The translations under genes and the position numbers were made by a program. Source: Sycon ciliatum (lineage: Eukaryota; Porifera; Calcarea; Leucosolenida; Sycettidae). Taken from it: a stretch of DNA of 64,000 nt. Each line of letters opens with the position of its first letter. Within the stretch, counting starts at the first letter, position 1. Shown one piece after another: positions 40,545-50,800 of the stretch. The notes beneath the pieces were generated by a model. It was not told the DNA's origin. It saw only the letters and a list, made by a program, of their open reading frames with translations, and ran no database searches. The stretch lies in the NCBI RefSeq assembly GCF_964019385.1, contig NC_088646.1, positions 41,608,563-41,672,562 of the forward strand. The letters are read 5' to 3'.

Positions 40545-40778
40545 ACCAGGGAACAGTCAAGTCGTCAGAAAGCAAAAGTGACAAAGGAGTCTCTCTTTTC
40601 TCCTTCTCTCTCTCTAAAGCAAGATTTGGAATGCATGCGTGGGAGAGTGGCGCGCGCTGCGCATGCGCATGTATAGCAATGACATCATAATCAGATGCAT
40701 GATCATCAGACTAAGTATGAGTGGTAGATGTTCCACGTTCGTTAACAGGGCTTAGCGCACACGCTAAACCACCATTAA
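40523..40778 (-). repeat. Repeat A1 of the PAT-like element
   Basis: 256-bp partner of 36214-36469 at the 5' end of the element. Confidence 0.93.
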
Positions 40779-41016
40779 ACAATGAATTAACAAAGGGTGG
40801 CCTAACAGACACCACCATGGAAAATAAGGCGCGAGAGCTCACCAGGTAATTGGGCCGGGCGCGGCCGCGGGCAGGAAGACAGAAAATAGAGCACCCAGCA
40901 TGGGCCGCATAATCGCGTGGCAAGCGCAAAATAATGGTGTAAGACGTACTCACAAATTGCGAAGGCCACCACCACGCGAGAGTGCGGCATGCGGCTGTGT
41001 ACGAGAGTACGATGCC
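40779..41016. other. Target DNA between the PAT-like element and LINE copy A
   Basis: No gene is recognised. The last 16 bases (41001-41016, ACGAGAGTACGATGCC) are the left target duplication of LINE copy A. Confidence 0.7.
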
Positions 41017-42853
41017 AGGAGGACACCCAGGGCATCATCATGGCTGATGCAACTAATGCGTTCAACAACATCAATCGCGCCGCCTGCCTACGGAATGTGC
41101 AGCACCTATGCCCCTCGTTTGCCACGGTTGTAATCAACACCTACCGTCAGCCCAGCAATCTCTACGTGGATGGTGAATGTATTCATTCCAATGAGGGCAC
41201 AACACAGGGCGACCCCATTGCGATGCCGTTATATGCGATCGGCGTAGTCCCTCTCATCCGGGAGATCGTAACACCCGGCGCCTGCCAGCTATGGTATGCG
41301 GACGATTCGTCCGCAGGTGGCCGACTCGTTCCTCTCCGAACCTGGTGGGACAAACTGCACGACAGAGGGCCTGATTTCGGATACTTCCTCAACCCAGCAA
41401 AGTCCGTGCTCGTGGTGAAGCCTGACGACTACGATGAAGCTGTCCAGCTGTTCGACGGCACAGGCATCCACATCACCGCCACAGGCAACCGCTACCTGGG
41501 TTCAGCCATAGGCACACCTGCGTTTGTCGAAGACTACGTACACGAGAAAGCCCGGGACTGGTGTGGGCAGGTCGAATCACTGACATCAACTGCCCTGCCT
41601 CAGCCACAAGCAGCCTATTCTGCTTTCACCCGAGGCCTCTCCAGATGCTGGTCTTTCCTTTGCCGGGTACTCGAAAGTGCGTCTGCTGGCCTTGCTTCAC
41701 TGGAGCGGGTCATTGCCACGAAGCTCCTCCCAGCTCTCACAGGCCAGGAAATCAGCTCTGAGCTCCGCACCCTTTTCTACTTCCCCTGCCGGAACGGTGG
41801 TCTAGGAATATTGGATCCCACCTCTCTGTCGGCCCAGTACCAATCCTCACGTGCCATCACTGCTCCTATGGCTGCCAACATCCTCACCCAGAGTTTCAAC
41901 CTGGGCGACTCTTTGGCAGAGGTCGCCAGCCTGAAGGCCTCTAACCGCAAGGATGTGAAGGCAGCTGCCACGGAAGCCCTTCGCCAATTCACCGCCCGAG
42001 CCTCCTCTGCCCTCCAGCACTCCATCAACCTTGGCAGTGAGGCGGGTGCGTCCAGCTGGCTCACGTGTCGCCCCCTCAGTCGGCATGGGTTCAGCTTGTC
42101 AAAATGTGAATTTCGCGATGGTCTGGCATTGCGGTATGGCTGGCACCCTGCACGGCTCCCTTCTACTTGTGTCTGTGGTGCCACCTTCTCTGTTGAGCAT
42201 GCTCTCTCTTGCCCCACTGGTGGTTTCCCGACGCTTCGCCACAATGAGGTACGGGACATCAGCGCTGGCCAACTGAAGAAGGTGGCACACAGCGTAGAAG
42301 TAGAGCCTCATCTCCAACCCCTCACCGGCGAGCTTTTCCGCTACCGGACGGCGTCCACCGAGGATCAAGCCCGTCTGGATGTGGCGGCGAGTGGCGTGTG
42401 GGGAGGACGGTTTGAACGCGTTTATCTTGATGTACGGGTGTTAAACCCTTTCGCTCCTTCAAACCGTTCCTCTTCTCTCGCTGCTCGCTACCAGAGCCAT
42501 GAGCGAGAGAAGCGTCGCAGGTATGGTCAGAGGATGCAAGAAGTTGAGCGAGCCTCCTTCGTACCTGTCGTATTCTCAGCCACAGGTGGAGCCGGTCGAG
42601 CTGCTTCCGCTCTTCTCAAGCGAATTGCTGCTCTGTCTGCTGAGAAATCCGGAGAGCCATACGCAATGGTGATGGCGTTGCTGCGTTGTCGTCTTGGTTT
42701 TGGTCTCCTGCGTGCCAGTGTTGCCTGCCTTCGTGGTGCCCGGCGGATGCGCCGCGTCAATGATCAGTCTGCTGTCCTCGCAAACGCGGAGGCTGCATTG
42801 ATTTAACTTTCTTTGCAACTCCTGCAGTCTAGGTACTGAGTATCATTGTTATC

Positions 42854-42892
<39 letters not shown>

Positions 42893-43038
42893 TATGCATG
42901 AGTCAACAGCGTTGATAAAGTTATTGTGTTTACCCCTCTTGTTTTCTCATCATTGTGTTGCTTTTAATGTTTAATCTTGCCCGTGACAGAAGCCTTGCTT
43001 GGTACTACGCGTCCTCGCCTTGTAACATGCTGTCAAAA
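41017..43038 (+). mobile_element. LINE copy A with R2-type zinc/endonuclease end, 5'-truncated
   Basis: 2,022 bp between exact 16-bp target duplications (41001-41016 and 43039-43054, ACGAGAGTACGATGCC). The insertion starts within the RT domain, just before motif A, so it is a typical 5'-truncated LINE. Its 3' untranslated end holds a (TG)n tract (42858-42887) and TTGCCCGTGACAGAAGCCTT; a closely similar word (TTGCCCGTACAAGAGGCT) ends copies B and D. Confidence 0.88.
41040..42806 (+). CDS. RT with C-terminal zinc and PD-D nuclease-like region (LINE copy A)
   Basis: Open from an internal Met at 41040 to the stop at 42806. RT motif A (DATNAFN) is near 41046-41066, motif B (TTQGDPIAM) near 41198-41224 and motif C (YADD) near 41294-41305. 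Then come a long thumb and linker with WLTCRPLS, a CX1C...H...C segment (CVCG..FSVEHALSCP, then RHNE, about 42168-42260), and RLDVAASGVW...YLDVRV (about 42370-42440), which fits the PD..D pattern of R2-group restriction-like endonucleases. It would nick target DNA and copy the RNA there. The N-terminal DNA-binding part and start of RT are lost by 5' truncation. Exact LINE clade is not certain. Confidence 0.82.
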   Translation: MADATNAFNNINRAACLRNVQHLCPSFATVVINTYRQPSNLYVDGECIHSNEGTTQGDPIAMPLYAIGVVPLIREIVTPGACQLWYADDSSAGGRLVPLRTWWDKLHDRGPDFGYFLNPAKSVLVVKPDDYDEAVQLFDGTGIHITATGNRYLGSAIGTPAFVEDYVHEKARDWCGQVESLTSTALPQPQAAYSAFTRGLSRCWSFLCRVLESASAGLASLERVIATKLLPALTGQEISSELRTLFYFPCRNGGLGILDPTSLSAQYQSSRAITAPMAANILTQSFNLGDSLAEVASLKASNRKDVKAAATEALRQFTARASSALQHSINLGSEAGASSWLTCRPLSRHGFSLSKCEFRDGLALRYGWHPARLPSTCVCGATFSVEHALSCPTGGFPTLRHNEVRDISAGQLKKVAHSVEVEPHLQPLTGELFRYRTASTEDQARLDVAASGVWGGRFERVYLDVRVLNPFAPSNRSSSLAARYQSHEREKRRRYGQRMQEVERASFVPVVFSATGGAGRAASALLKRIAALSAEKSGEPYAMVMALLRCRLGFGLLRASVACLRGARRMRRVNDQSAVLANAEAALI

Positions 43039-43054
43039 ACGAGAGTACGATGCC

Positions 43055-43409
43055 GGGGCAACGCAGGGTGGACCAAGCTGTGGTGGTGCTACACAGCCTA
43101 CAGGCAAGAAGAACCTGACCTCAGCAGTTGGAGGTGGCGATCGCAGTGTCATCATCAGTTCTGGCAGCTAGCTAGCAGTAGCAGATGATCGATGGGCTTG
43201 ATTTTTTTTCAATACTACGAGGTGATTATGCATTTCTAAGCATTTTTCGTTTCTAAGCAAATGCGTAAAATCAGCAAACCGTCTCGTACATATCCAATGC
43301 ATGCGGTACAATATTCCAAATATAGCACAGTGAGAGACTTCCCTCGGTCTTCATCTTCCTTTCCCAGCATGTGTTTTGTTCAAGAAGACTAGGTTTATTT
43401 TAGAGCAGT
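43055..43409. other. Gene-free stretch
   Basis: 43039-43054 is the right target duplication of LINE A. Beyond it I see no gene. Confidence 0.4.
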
Positions 43410-44255
43410 TTGTTGCTCTTCGCGATCGCTTCAGTAGCAGAAATAATGCAAAATCGCCCTTTTATGGATCCCGTTTGTGAGGAGCCTGCCGAACCAGGCC
43501 CAGAAAGTTCATGTAATAGCAGTAGTAGCGACAGCACTGGATCTGCTTATGGAGAAGAAAGCCATAAAACGACTTCTGATACAGATATGGCATCAAGTAT
43601 TGAGCCGGATGAACCCAGCACAGATTCAGCTAGCAAGCGAGCAACGCTCGCTGTCAGAGCATTCTATTCTCCTGTAACGAGCAGTGCATTTCGTTCGAAG
43701 GCCGCTGCGGCAAATGCATTTGACGTGAGTCGGCAGATGTTCCGACATATAGAGAAGGAACTGGAGGTGTCTGGCGTGTTGTCAAACATCAAGAGTGGGC
43801 ACCTTCCTCCTCCACCTCTGCCAGATGTTCACGACAATGGTTCAGTGACCACACCATCTGCACCTGGTGGCATAGAGTTTGACATGGCAACAGTGGAGGC
43901 TGCCATCAAAGCCAAATGCACACGTCCTGGTGACAATGTCAAGTATGGGACACATGGATTGGTGGGCATGTATCGTGAGGGCGTGAAATGGGCCGTGGAG
44001 TCAATGCACAGGGGCAATCTGCGGAAGGATGGGCGCAGAGCATCTGAGCTGTTAGCCTTGATGAACATCAAAGTGTCTGACACGACACTTCACCTGAAGT
44101 TGAGAGAATATGAGGCTTCGCTGGAACCTGATGTTACCGTCGTGAATGTCCAGACACCATGCAGAACTGGCCAGAGAGCAAAGTTGCCAATGCGATATGA
44201 AGTCCAACTTGTGGAGTTTTTGGTTTCAGTGGATGCTGGGAAGCCACTTCTTTAG
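43410..44255 (+). CDS. Possible pogo/jerky-type transposase N-terminal fragment
   Basis: 281 residues. The first 75 are acidic and Ser-rich (low complexity). Residues about 185-235 (YREGVKWAVESMHRGNLRKD..RASELLALMNIKVSDTTLHLKL) look like a psq/CENP-B-type helix-turn-helix. The end RYEVQLVEFLVSVDAGKPL resembles the E..LVE.L......G.PLT segment that follows the helix-turn-helix in pogo/jerky proteins, and then the frame stops, before any DDE catalytic region. So this is either a truncated transposase gene or a domesticated DNA-binding remnant. The start could also be the Met near 43446. No TIRs were found around it. Confidence 0.4.
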   Translation: MLLFAIASVAEIMQNRPFMDPVCEEPAEPGPESSCNSSSSDSTGSAYGEESHKTTSDTDMASSIEPDEPSTDSASKRATLAVRAFYSPVTSSAFRSKAAAANAFDVSRQMFRHIEKELEVSGVLSNIKSGHLPPPPLPDVHDNGSVTTPSAPGGIEFDMATVEAAIKAKCTRPGDNVKYGTHGLVGMYREGVKWAVESMHRGNLRKDGRRASELLALMNIKVSDTTLHLKLREYEASLEPDVTVVNVQTPCRTGQRAKLPMRYEVQLVEFLVSVDAGKPLL

Positions 44256-44962
44256 GGCTCTAATTGCTTGCGGAAGACTTTGTTTTTTTGGCATTAGTAC
44301 TTGTCACTGTTCTAGCATGTACATGTACCGGTATGTGTGTAGAATAGAAGAATGCGATGAAATAACACTAAACATAGTCATTTTACACAATGCTTAGAAT
44401 CTAAAACGTTCATATTCATAGCATCATATCAACCCAAATGTAATCCATTCCTTGGGGCGTTATGATAGTCATATTCAGTTGAAACTTGGTGAAGATAGAA
44501 AGAAAGGGATCATCTTCTGAGTGAGGCCAAAAAATGTATACACATGCGCACTGACACCCCGGTATAGTACGATTTTACAATCATGCTTAAAAATGCATAA
44601 TCTCCTCCTACCGGTATCAACGAGGAGCAGCAGGCAACCCTCGTTTCACAATGGTGATTGCATAATCACATGGCAAAACAACAAAAATGCAACCCCATTC
44701 TACAGTGCTTTGATGTGTGTGTCTCGGGGGAGGGGCGATAACCGTAAAATCCCGCCAGAGCGCCCCTACCTAGGTACCTCCTCGACGCTTCGAGTATTTT
44801 CAGGTGGGGAGGGCCAAGGGCCTAGGGGTGGATGGGCGAGTTCTACTTGCTGCATTCAGTACGCACGTTACATGACAAAGTCACCCTACGAAAACTGTTC
44901 GTGCATCTCGTAGTGACTCGTACACCGACCAAATACATGTAAGTCCATAATTAGGCCATCAT
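44256..44962. other. Gene-free stretch
   Basis: No supported gene. GC-rich patch at 44730-44830 with no recognised element. Confidence 0.4.
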
Positions 44963-45066
44963 TTTTTATTTAGAAAAGCGATCCTGTCAGCTTTTCTATT
45001 GTTCACATGGCAAGAAAAACCACACCGCCATGCTACGTAAGTTTCTACGTAAGGTGCTCGGTATTT
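44963..45066. repeat. Dispersed repeat with TACGTAAG words
   Basis: Holds TTAGAAAAGCGATCCTGTCA (relative of 26239-26280, reversed) and CTACGTAAGTTTCTACGTAA. The latter recurs at 47747-47767 and, reversed, at 26174-26200, next to GTGCTCGGTA/TACCGAGCA. Ends of a dispersed element family. Confidence 0.65.
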
Positions 45067-45072
45067 CACTTA

Positions 45073-46814
45073 GGGTGCGTTTGGTTGGTACGATCTAGAA
45101 CAGGATCGAACAGCTGGTGCACATGGAGCAGCCTCATGCCAACCAAACGGTACTCCAGAAACAGAGCACATTTTTTTGGAAAAATGTGCCAAACTTGGTG
45201 CATTCTTCAAAATGTGTGTGGGTCACCATGGTCACTTTGTACGGTACGACGAGTCCAACCCAAAAGCGTATGCACGTGATCATTCGGGACCAAAATCGAT
45301 GTTCCCGCCAGGTTTCTTTTTTTTCACTCTTTGAGCCTCTTGTACGGGCAAAATAACACATTTTGTGAAGAATCAACACATAAAACGAACCATCAGATGC
45401 AGTATTTACAGAGTCTGTCACTCAGTAGGATCACTGCACTATGCAGGTTCACTGGATGCGTGCCTCCGCCGCCACTAGCACAGCAGGGGACTCAGGCACG
45501 GCAGGAGCAAACATGCTCCTTGAGCCATGCAGGCACATAGCACCACAACGCACCAGGGCAAACCCAAGGCGGCAGCGCAACAAGGAGATAATCTGCCCGT
45601 ATGGCTCCTTACTCTTCTCAGCCAGGAGAGAGGCGATCCGCGTGAAAAGAGCATTGGCATGCTTGCCATACCCACCAGAGGCAGAAAGCACAACGGGCAC
45701 GAAGGAGGCATGCTCAACTTCACGTACTCGCTCCTCGTACTTCCGGCGCTTTTCCTGTTCATGGCGTCTGTAAGTAGCAGCGAGGGAGGTGGCACGATTC
45801 GAAGACGCAAAAGGGTTGAACACCCGTACATCAATAAAGATGCGCTCGAATCGGCCACCCCACACACCACTAGCCGCAACGTCCAGCCCGTGACAGCTGT
45901 GCGATGGCGGAAGGCCTCTCCGGTGACGGGCTGGAGGTGGGGTTCCACTGTCACGTTGTGAGCGACCTGCCTTAGAGCTCTGGCGGTGATGTCCCTCACC
46001 TCGTTATGTCGCAGCGTCGGGAAGCCACCAAACGGGCACGACAGGGCGAGACTCACATTCAGCGGCTTACTGCACACGCAGAGGCTTGGGAGCCGAGGAG
46101 GTGTCCAGCCGTACCGGAGGCACAGGCCATCCCGGAAATCTCCCTTGCTGAGTGTGAAACCATGGCGGCTGAGGGGGCGGCAGGTCAGCCAGCTGGATGC
46201 ACCCTTTTCTGAGGCCAGGTCGAGAACAGGGGCCAGCTCCCGGTGATCCGAGCGAAGAGCGTCAGCCATAGACTTGAACGCGCTCCGCTTCTCGGCCCGA
46301 ACCGTCGCCTTGAACGTCCGGAGCTGAGTCAGAGAGTCGCCAAGAGACGACTCCTGCTCCAGCAGTCGAGACACGAGGCTAGCCGTGATCCTTCGGGATG
46401 AGGTGTACTGTTCAGCCACTGAACAAGGGTCTGCCATACCCAGTCCCCCAAGCCGGCAAGGCAGAGAGAGTAGGGAGCGAACAGTTGTCCCAGGTGGAGC
46501 CTGACCCGTGATGGCCGGGATGAGCCGACCGCTGATTGCGTGTTCCAGCGGTTCAAGCACGGACGGCGGGATGGAGGAGGTCCGGCAGAGGAAGGACCAC
46601 TTGTTTTGCAGGCCCTGTGTGAAGGCGGAGTAGGCGGCCTGTGGCTGCGATGCAGCGATGGTTTCACTGTGAAAAAGTGAAACTGCTCAGTCTGCTCCGG
46701 CCTCGAGGCCGGAGCAAGCAGAACATGTTCTGGCCGACCCAGAACAGGTGCAGTCCCAACCAAACGCGCTGTTCTGGTGAATCCTGTTCTAGTTCGTACC
46801 AACCAAACGCGCCC
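45073..46814. mobile_element. Harbinger-like TIR element carrying LINE copy B
   Basis: 1,742 bp bounded by TTA on both sides (45070-45072 and 46815-46817), tips GGGTGCGTTTGGTTGGTACG and, inverted, GGGCGCGTTTGGTTGGTACG. Three-base TTA duplication and GGG tips fit PIF/Harbinger MITEs. Most of its interior is a later LINE insertion. Confidence 0.82.
45313..46672 (-). mobile_element. LINE copy B with R2-type end, 5'-truncated
   Basis: Minus-strand relative of copy A beginning in the thumb region (SQPQAAYSAFTQGL) and continuing through LIPAITGQ, WLTCRPLSRHGFTLSK, the cysteine region and a GVWGGRFERIFIDVRVFNPF nuclease-like box to a stop at 45449. Two frames are used (46560-45475 and 45865-45449), so a frameshift near 45850-45870 has broken it. 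The 3' end has TTGCCCGTACAAGAGGCT and a short A-run. It sits inside the Harbinger-like element. Confidence 0.82.
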
Positions 46815-46839
46815 TTACGTAGTGTTGCTTTTTAATTTT

Positions 46840-47742
46840 AATCTTGCCCGTAAAACGTCTCGGCTTCATCAGGAAAGCCTCACGAGTGCTGGACTCCAGG
46901 TGCCGTGGAGTGATATACAAGGGCTTTGTCCGCCCGGTTTTGGAGCACGGCATGCTCGTGTGGATGAGCGCTGCACCCACCACTCTGGCTCGCCTCACTG
47001 CCATCCAACGCCGTGGCCTTCACCTAATCGGTGATGGAGCCTACCTCCCTAGCTTGGACATCCGCAGAATGGTCGGAGCACTCTGCTTTCTCTACAAGCT
47101 CCACTTTTCAACTGGCCCAGACATGCTTCTCACCCTTCTTCCACCCCGAGCGACCAACACATCACGCCATAGCCGACGCACACAAAAGCATCCCTCACAC
47201 CAGTTTCAGCTCACTTCCACTCTTCCGCCCAGAGCACGGAATGATGTGCTTCGGTCCTTCCCTGACGCTGTTGTGGAGGTCTGGAACCAGCTCCCGCAGT
47301 GCGTTCTGCTGAACCAGCCAACAAGAAAAGGACTGCAGACGTTCAAAGAAAAAGTCAACACCCACCTGCGCCTTACCCGCTGGGAGTGGGCAACGGACAG
47401 GCTATGAATCAAAGACAAAAGACGAAAAAAAGCTCTAACTCTGTTCCCTCCTCCATTCACTTCGTTGACTCTCTGATAACTTCTTATTGTGCATACTTTT
47501 CCCCGTAATCCCCAGTTATCTACCCCCCCCCCCCCCCCTGCGTATTTTCTGTAATCTTTTGCTTTTGTGGAGCGCTTGGGTTACAATGAAGCCGAGACCC
47601 TATGGTCGGTCAAGCTGCCCCTGCCTCCCCCCCCCCCCCCCCACTCCTGCCATTCCATATGTCCCATCGCTGCCTTGCTGCTTTGTGCCGTCAAATGGTG
47701 TGTGGTTTTTTGTAAAAAAAAACAAAACAAAAAACAAAAAAC
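46840..47742 (+). mobile_element. Jockey-group LINE 3' fragment (E)
   Basis: The frame at 46844-47407 is the C-terminal end of a LINE ORF2: YKGFVRPVLEHGMLVWMSA, then LARLTAIQRRGLHLIG, VWNQLPQCV and QTFKEKVN boxes. RT motifs and endonuclease are lost by 5' truncation. Poly(C) runs of 16 lie at 47523-47538 and 47627-47642, and an A-rich tail closes it near 47711-47740. Preceded by TTTAATCTTGCCCG, which resembles the tail word of the R2-type LINEs. Confidence 0.75.
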
Positions 47743-47815
47743 TTAGGCTACGTAAGTCTCTACGTAATTAAGGTGCTCGGTACATGTATTAGATCTACCA
47801 ACGCTTGGTAGCCGC

Positions 47816-50800
47816 GTGCTGTGCACTTGCACGGCAGACATTGTGTTGCACACGGGCAAGACTGGTGCAGCTATGCGCATGCTGAAAGAGACACCCGACA
47901 GTGGCCCCATGCGTCTGGATGATAAAGTTGGCAATCAAACTGTCCGTGACATCCTAAAGAACAAACATCCTGCCGCTCAGCCAGTCTACCTGTCAGCTTT
48001 GATGGACGGACCAGTGCTCCCCACACCTCACCACATTATGTTCGCTGCCCTGGATCGAACTATGATCCGGAAGGCTGCCCTGCAGACAGAAGGAGCTGCT
48101 GGCCCATCAGGCATGGACGCATCTGGGTGGCGACGGATGTGCTCAGCTTTCGGCCAAAACTCAGACCAGCTCTGCGATGCCGTAGCATCATGTGCAAGAA
48201 GACTCGCAACCTCCGCGGTGGACCCGGCTGCACTGGAAGCCTATGTGGCGTGCCGACTCATGGCGCTCGACAAGCAGCCAGGCGTCAGACCCATTGGGAT
48301 CGGCGAGGTCGTTCGAAGGATAGTTGGAAAAGCCATTCTCTACATCACCGGGCCTGCAGTTGAAGCCGCGACCGGTTGCACCCAGCTGTGCGCAGGCCAG
48401 GAAGGAGGCATCGAAGCAGCCATACACGCCATGCACACTGCCTTCGCCGACGAGGCAACAGCGGGTGCCTTGTTTGCCGACGCTTCCAATGCATTTAATC
48501 GCATCAACCGGGACGTGTGCCTGCGCAATGTCCAATGCCTGTGTCCTGAGCTGGCGACAACTCTTGTCAACACATACCGAAGCCCTGCCCAGCTATTTGT
48601 GGATGGCGAGACAGTGTGGTCTTGTGAGGGCACCACCCAAGGGGACCCGCTCGCCATGGTCATGTACGCTATCGCCACAATCCCCCTCATTGAAGAATGC
48701 CGTAGCAGTGGAGCCACCCAGAGTTGGTACGCCGATGACGCTACAGCAGCGTCAACACTGCTGCCACTTCGCCACTGGTGGGACATCCTATCGCAGCGCG
48801 GTGAGGCCTATGGATACTTCCTCAACCCGGAGAAATCCGTACTACTAGTGAAGCCTGCACATCTCGAGCGTGCCACTGAATTGTTTGCTGACACACGTAT
48901 CCAAGTCCGCTCAGATGGGTACCGACATCTAGGTGCAGCACTAGGCACCCCGGAATTTGTAGCGGCTTATGTCACGGGCAAGGTGAACACATGGTGCAAG
49001 GAGGTTGACAAGCTGTCTACATTTGCCCACTCCCAGCCGCATGCAGCGTATTCCACCTTTACGCACGGTCTACGGCATCGCTGGGCATTTGTTGCCAGGA
49101 CTGTACCCAACACAGCTAGCCTGCTGGAGCCCTTGGAGCAGGCGGTTGTACACCTGCTACTCCCAGCCCTCCTCGGTCGCCCCTCTCCAGGCTCTGCCGA
49201 ACGGAAGATCCTGGCTCTACCATGTCGCTTGGGTGGCCTGGGACTAATCATCGTCTCTTCATTAGCAGAACAGTTCCATTCATCCTGCCACATCACCCAA
49301 ACGCTGGTTGAGGGAATCCTCTCTGGCATGTCCTATCTGCCCGACGTCACGCAGCTTACGCTGCACAGGAAGTCCGAAGTCCGCAGCCGACAGCGGAATA
49401 AGGAGTCAACCATCGCCAAGGATGTCGTCTCAGCCGCTTCACAGGAATTGCAGCGTTGTGTGGAGCTTGCTTCGCTGAAGGGGGCCTCCAATTGGCTCAC
49501 GTGCCGGCCACTGAAAGTCCACGGCTTTTCCCTCAGCAAGGCTGGCTTTCGCGACGCCATCCATGTTCGCTATGGCTGGGTCCCCCCAATGCTGCCGTCC
49601 GCCTGCGTCTGTGGTCAGGCATTCAGCACCGCGCATGCCATGTCGTGCCCTATTGGAGGGTATCCGTCACTCCGGCATAACGAGCTGCGAGACATCACCG
49701 CCTCACTGCTTTCACGCGTCGCACATGACGTAAGTGTGGAGCCGTCTCTCCAGCCACTTTCCGGGGAACGGATGAGGTATCGTACTGCAATCAGCGAGGA
49801 TGGCGCCCGCCTAGATGTTGCTGCCAGCGGGGTGTGGGGCGGCCGTTTCGAGAGGACATTCTTTGATGTCCGGGTATTTAACCCTTTTGTCCGATCGAAC
49901 ACCGCTCCCTCCCTCAACAGCACGTTCACTAAGCACGAGAAGGAGAAAGGGCAACACTATGCGCCGACATGCAGTGCAGACTCTATTTCCGATGCGTTCA
50001 ATAAAATCGTTACAGACTCTACACGACCACCTCATCTTGAAATCCCCAGTGGCCCCCATGACTGGAACGGTATCCAGTGTTTCCAGTGCCCAGATGTAGC
50101 CACAGTATTGAAACTGCTTTGCAGGATTAATCCCCGGAAGGCAACGGGGAGTGATGGCATACCAGGGCTGCTCCTGAAGAGCTGTGCCGATCTTCTTGCA
50201 CCCTCCCTCTGTGAAATATTTAGTGTCTCGTTATTTACAGGCGTCGTTCCCTCAGCTTTCAAGACGGCATTGGTGAGACCACTGTACAAATCCGACGATC
50301 CCTCAGTACCAACCAACTACCGTCCGGTGTCCCTTCTACCGATTGTGTCTAAGTTGCTGGAGAAGTTGGTTCAGCGACAACTGGCAGACTTGATTCAGGC
50401 GAATAATGTGCTGCCCGTCACACAGTATGCCTTTAGAGCCAGGCACTCCACCGAACAGGCCCTTGTCGTACTCACAGATGGTCTGCTTGCTGCTAAGGAC
50501 CAGAAGCTCCACACGGGTGCATGCTTTCTGGACATGTCGAAAGCTTTCGACAAAGTGCGTCACCATGTCCTGATACAGGATCTGTTTGAGGTTGGCGTAA
50601 CTGGCAGGGCATTGTCATGGATTGCCAGCTATCTCAGCATCCGACAGCAGTATGTCCGATTTGGCACCCTCCGAAGTGGCATGAAGCCGTGTACATGTGG
50701 TGTTCCACAGGGCTCAGTGCTTGGCCCCCTGCTGTTCAGTGTCTATACCCGGGATGTCCCATCGGTTGTAGAGCCAGCAAAGTCAATCCAATTTGCTGAC

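Larger units (their letters stand above)
35795..40778 (-). mobile_element. PAT-like tyrosine-recombinase retroelement (DIRS order) with split direct repeats
   Basis: Read on the minus strand: repeat A1 (40778-40523), gag, RT/RNase H, tyrosine recombinase, then B1 (36771-36466), A2 (36469-36214), a 113-bp spacer and B2 (36100-35795). This A1-ORFs-B1-A2-B2 plan is the split-direct-repeat structure of PAT- and Ngaro-like elements. The three frames are open and adjoin or overlap, so the copy looks whole. A1 and A2 differ at about two of 256 bases and B1/B2 show no difference by eye, so insertion was recent. The tetramer TTAA stands at the left end, at the B1/A2 junction and at the right end. Confidence 0.9.
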
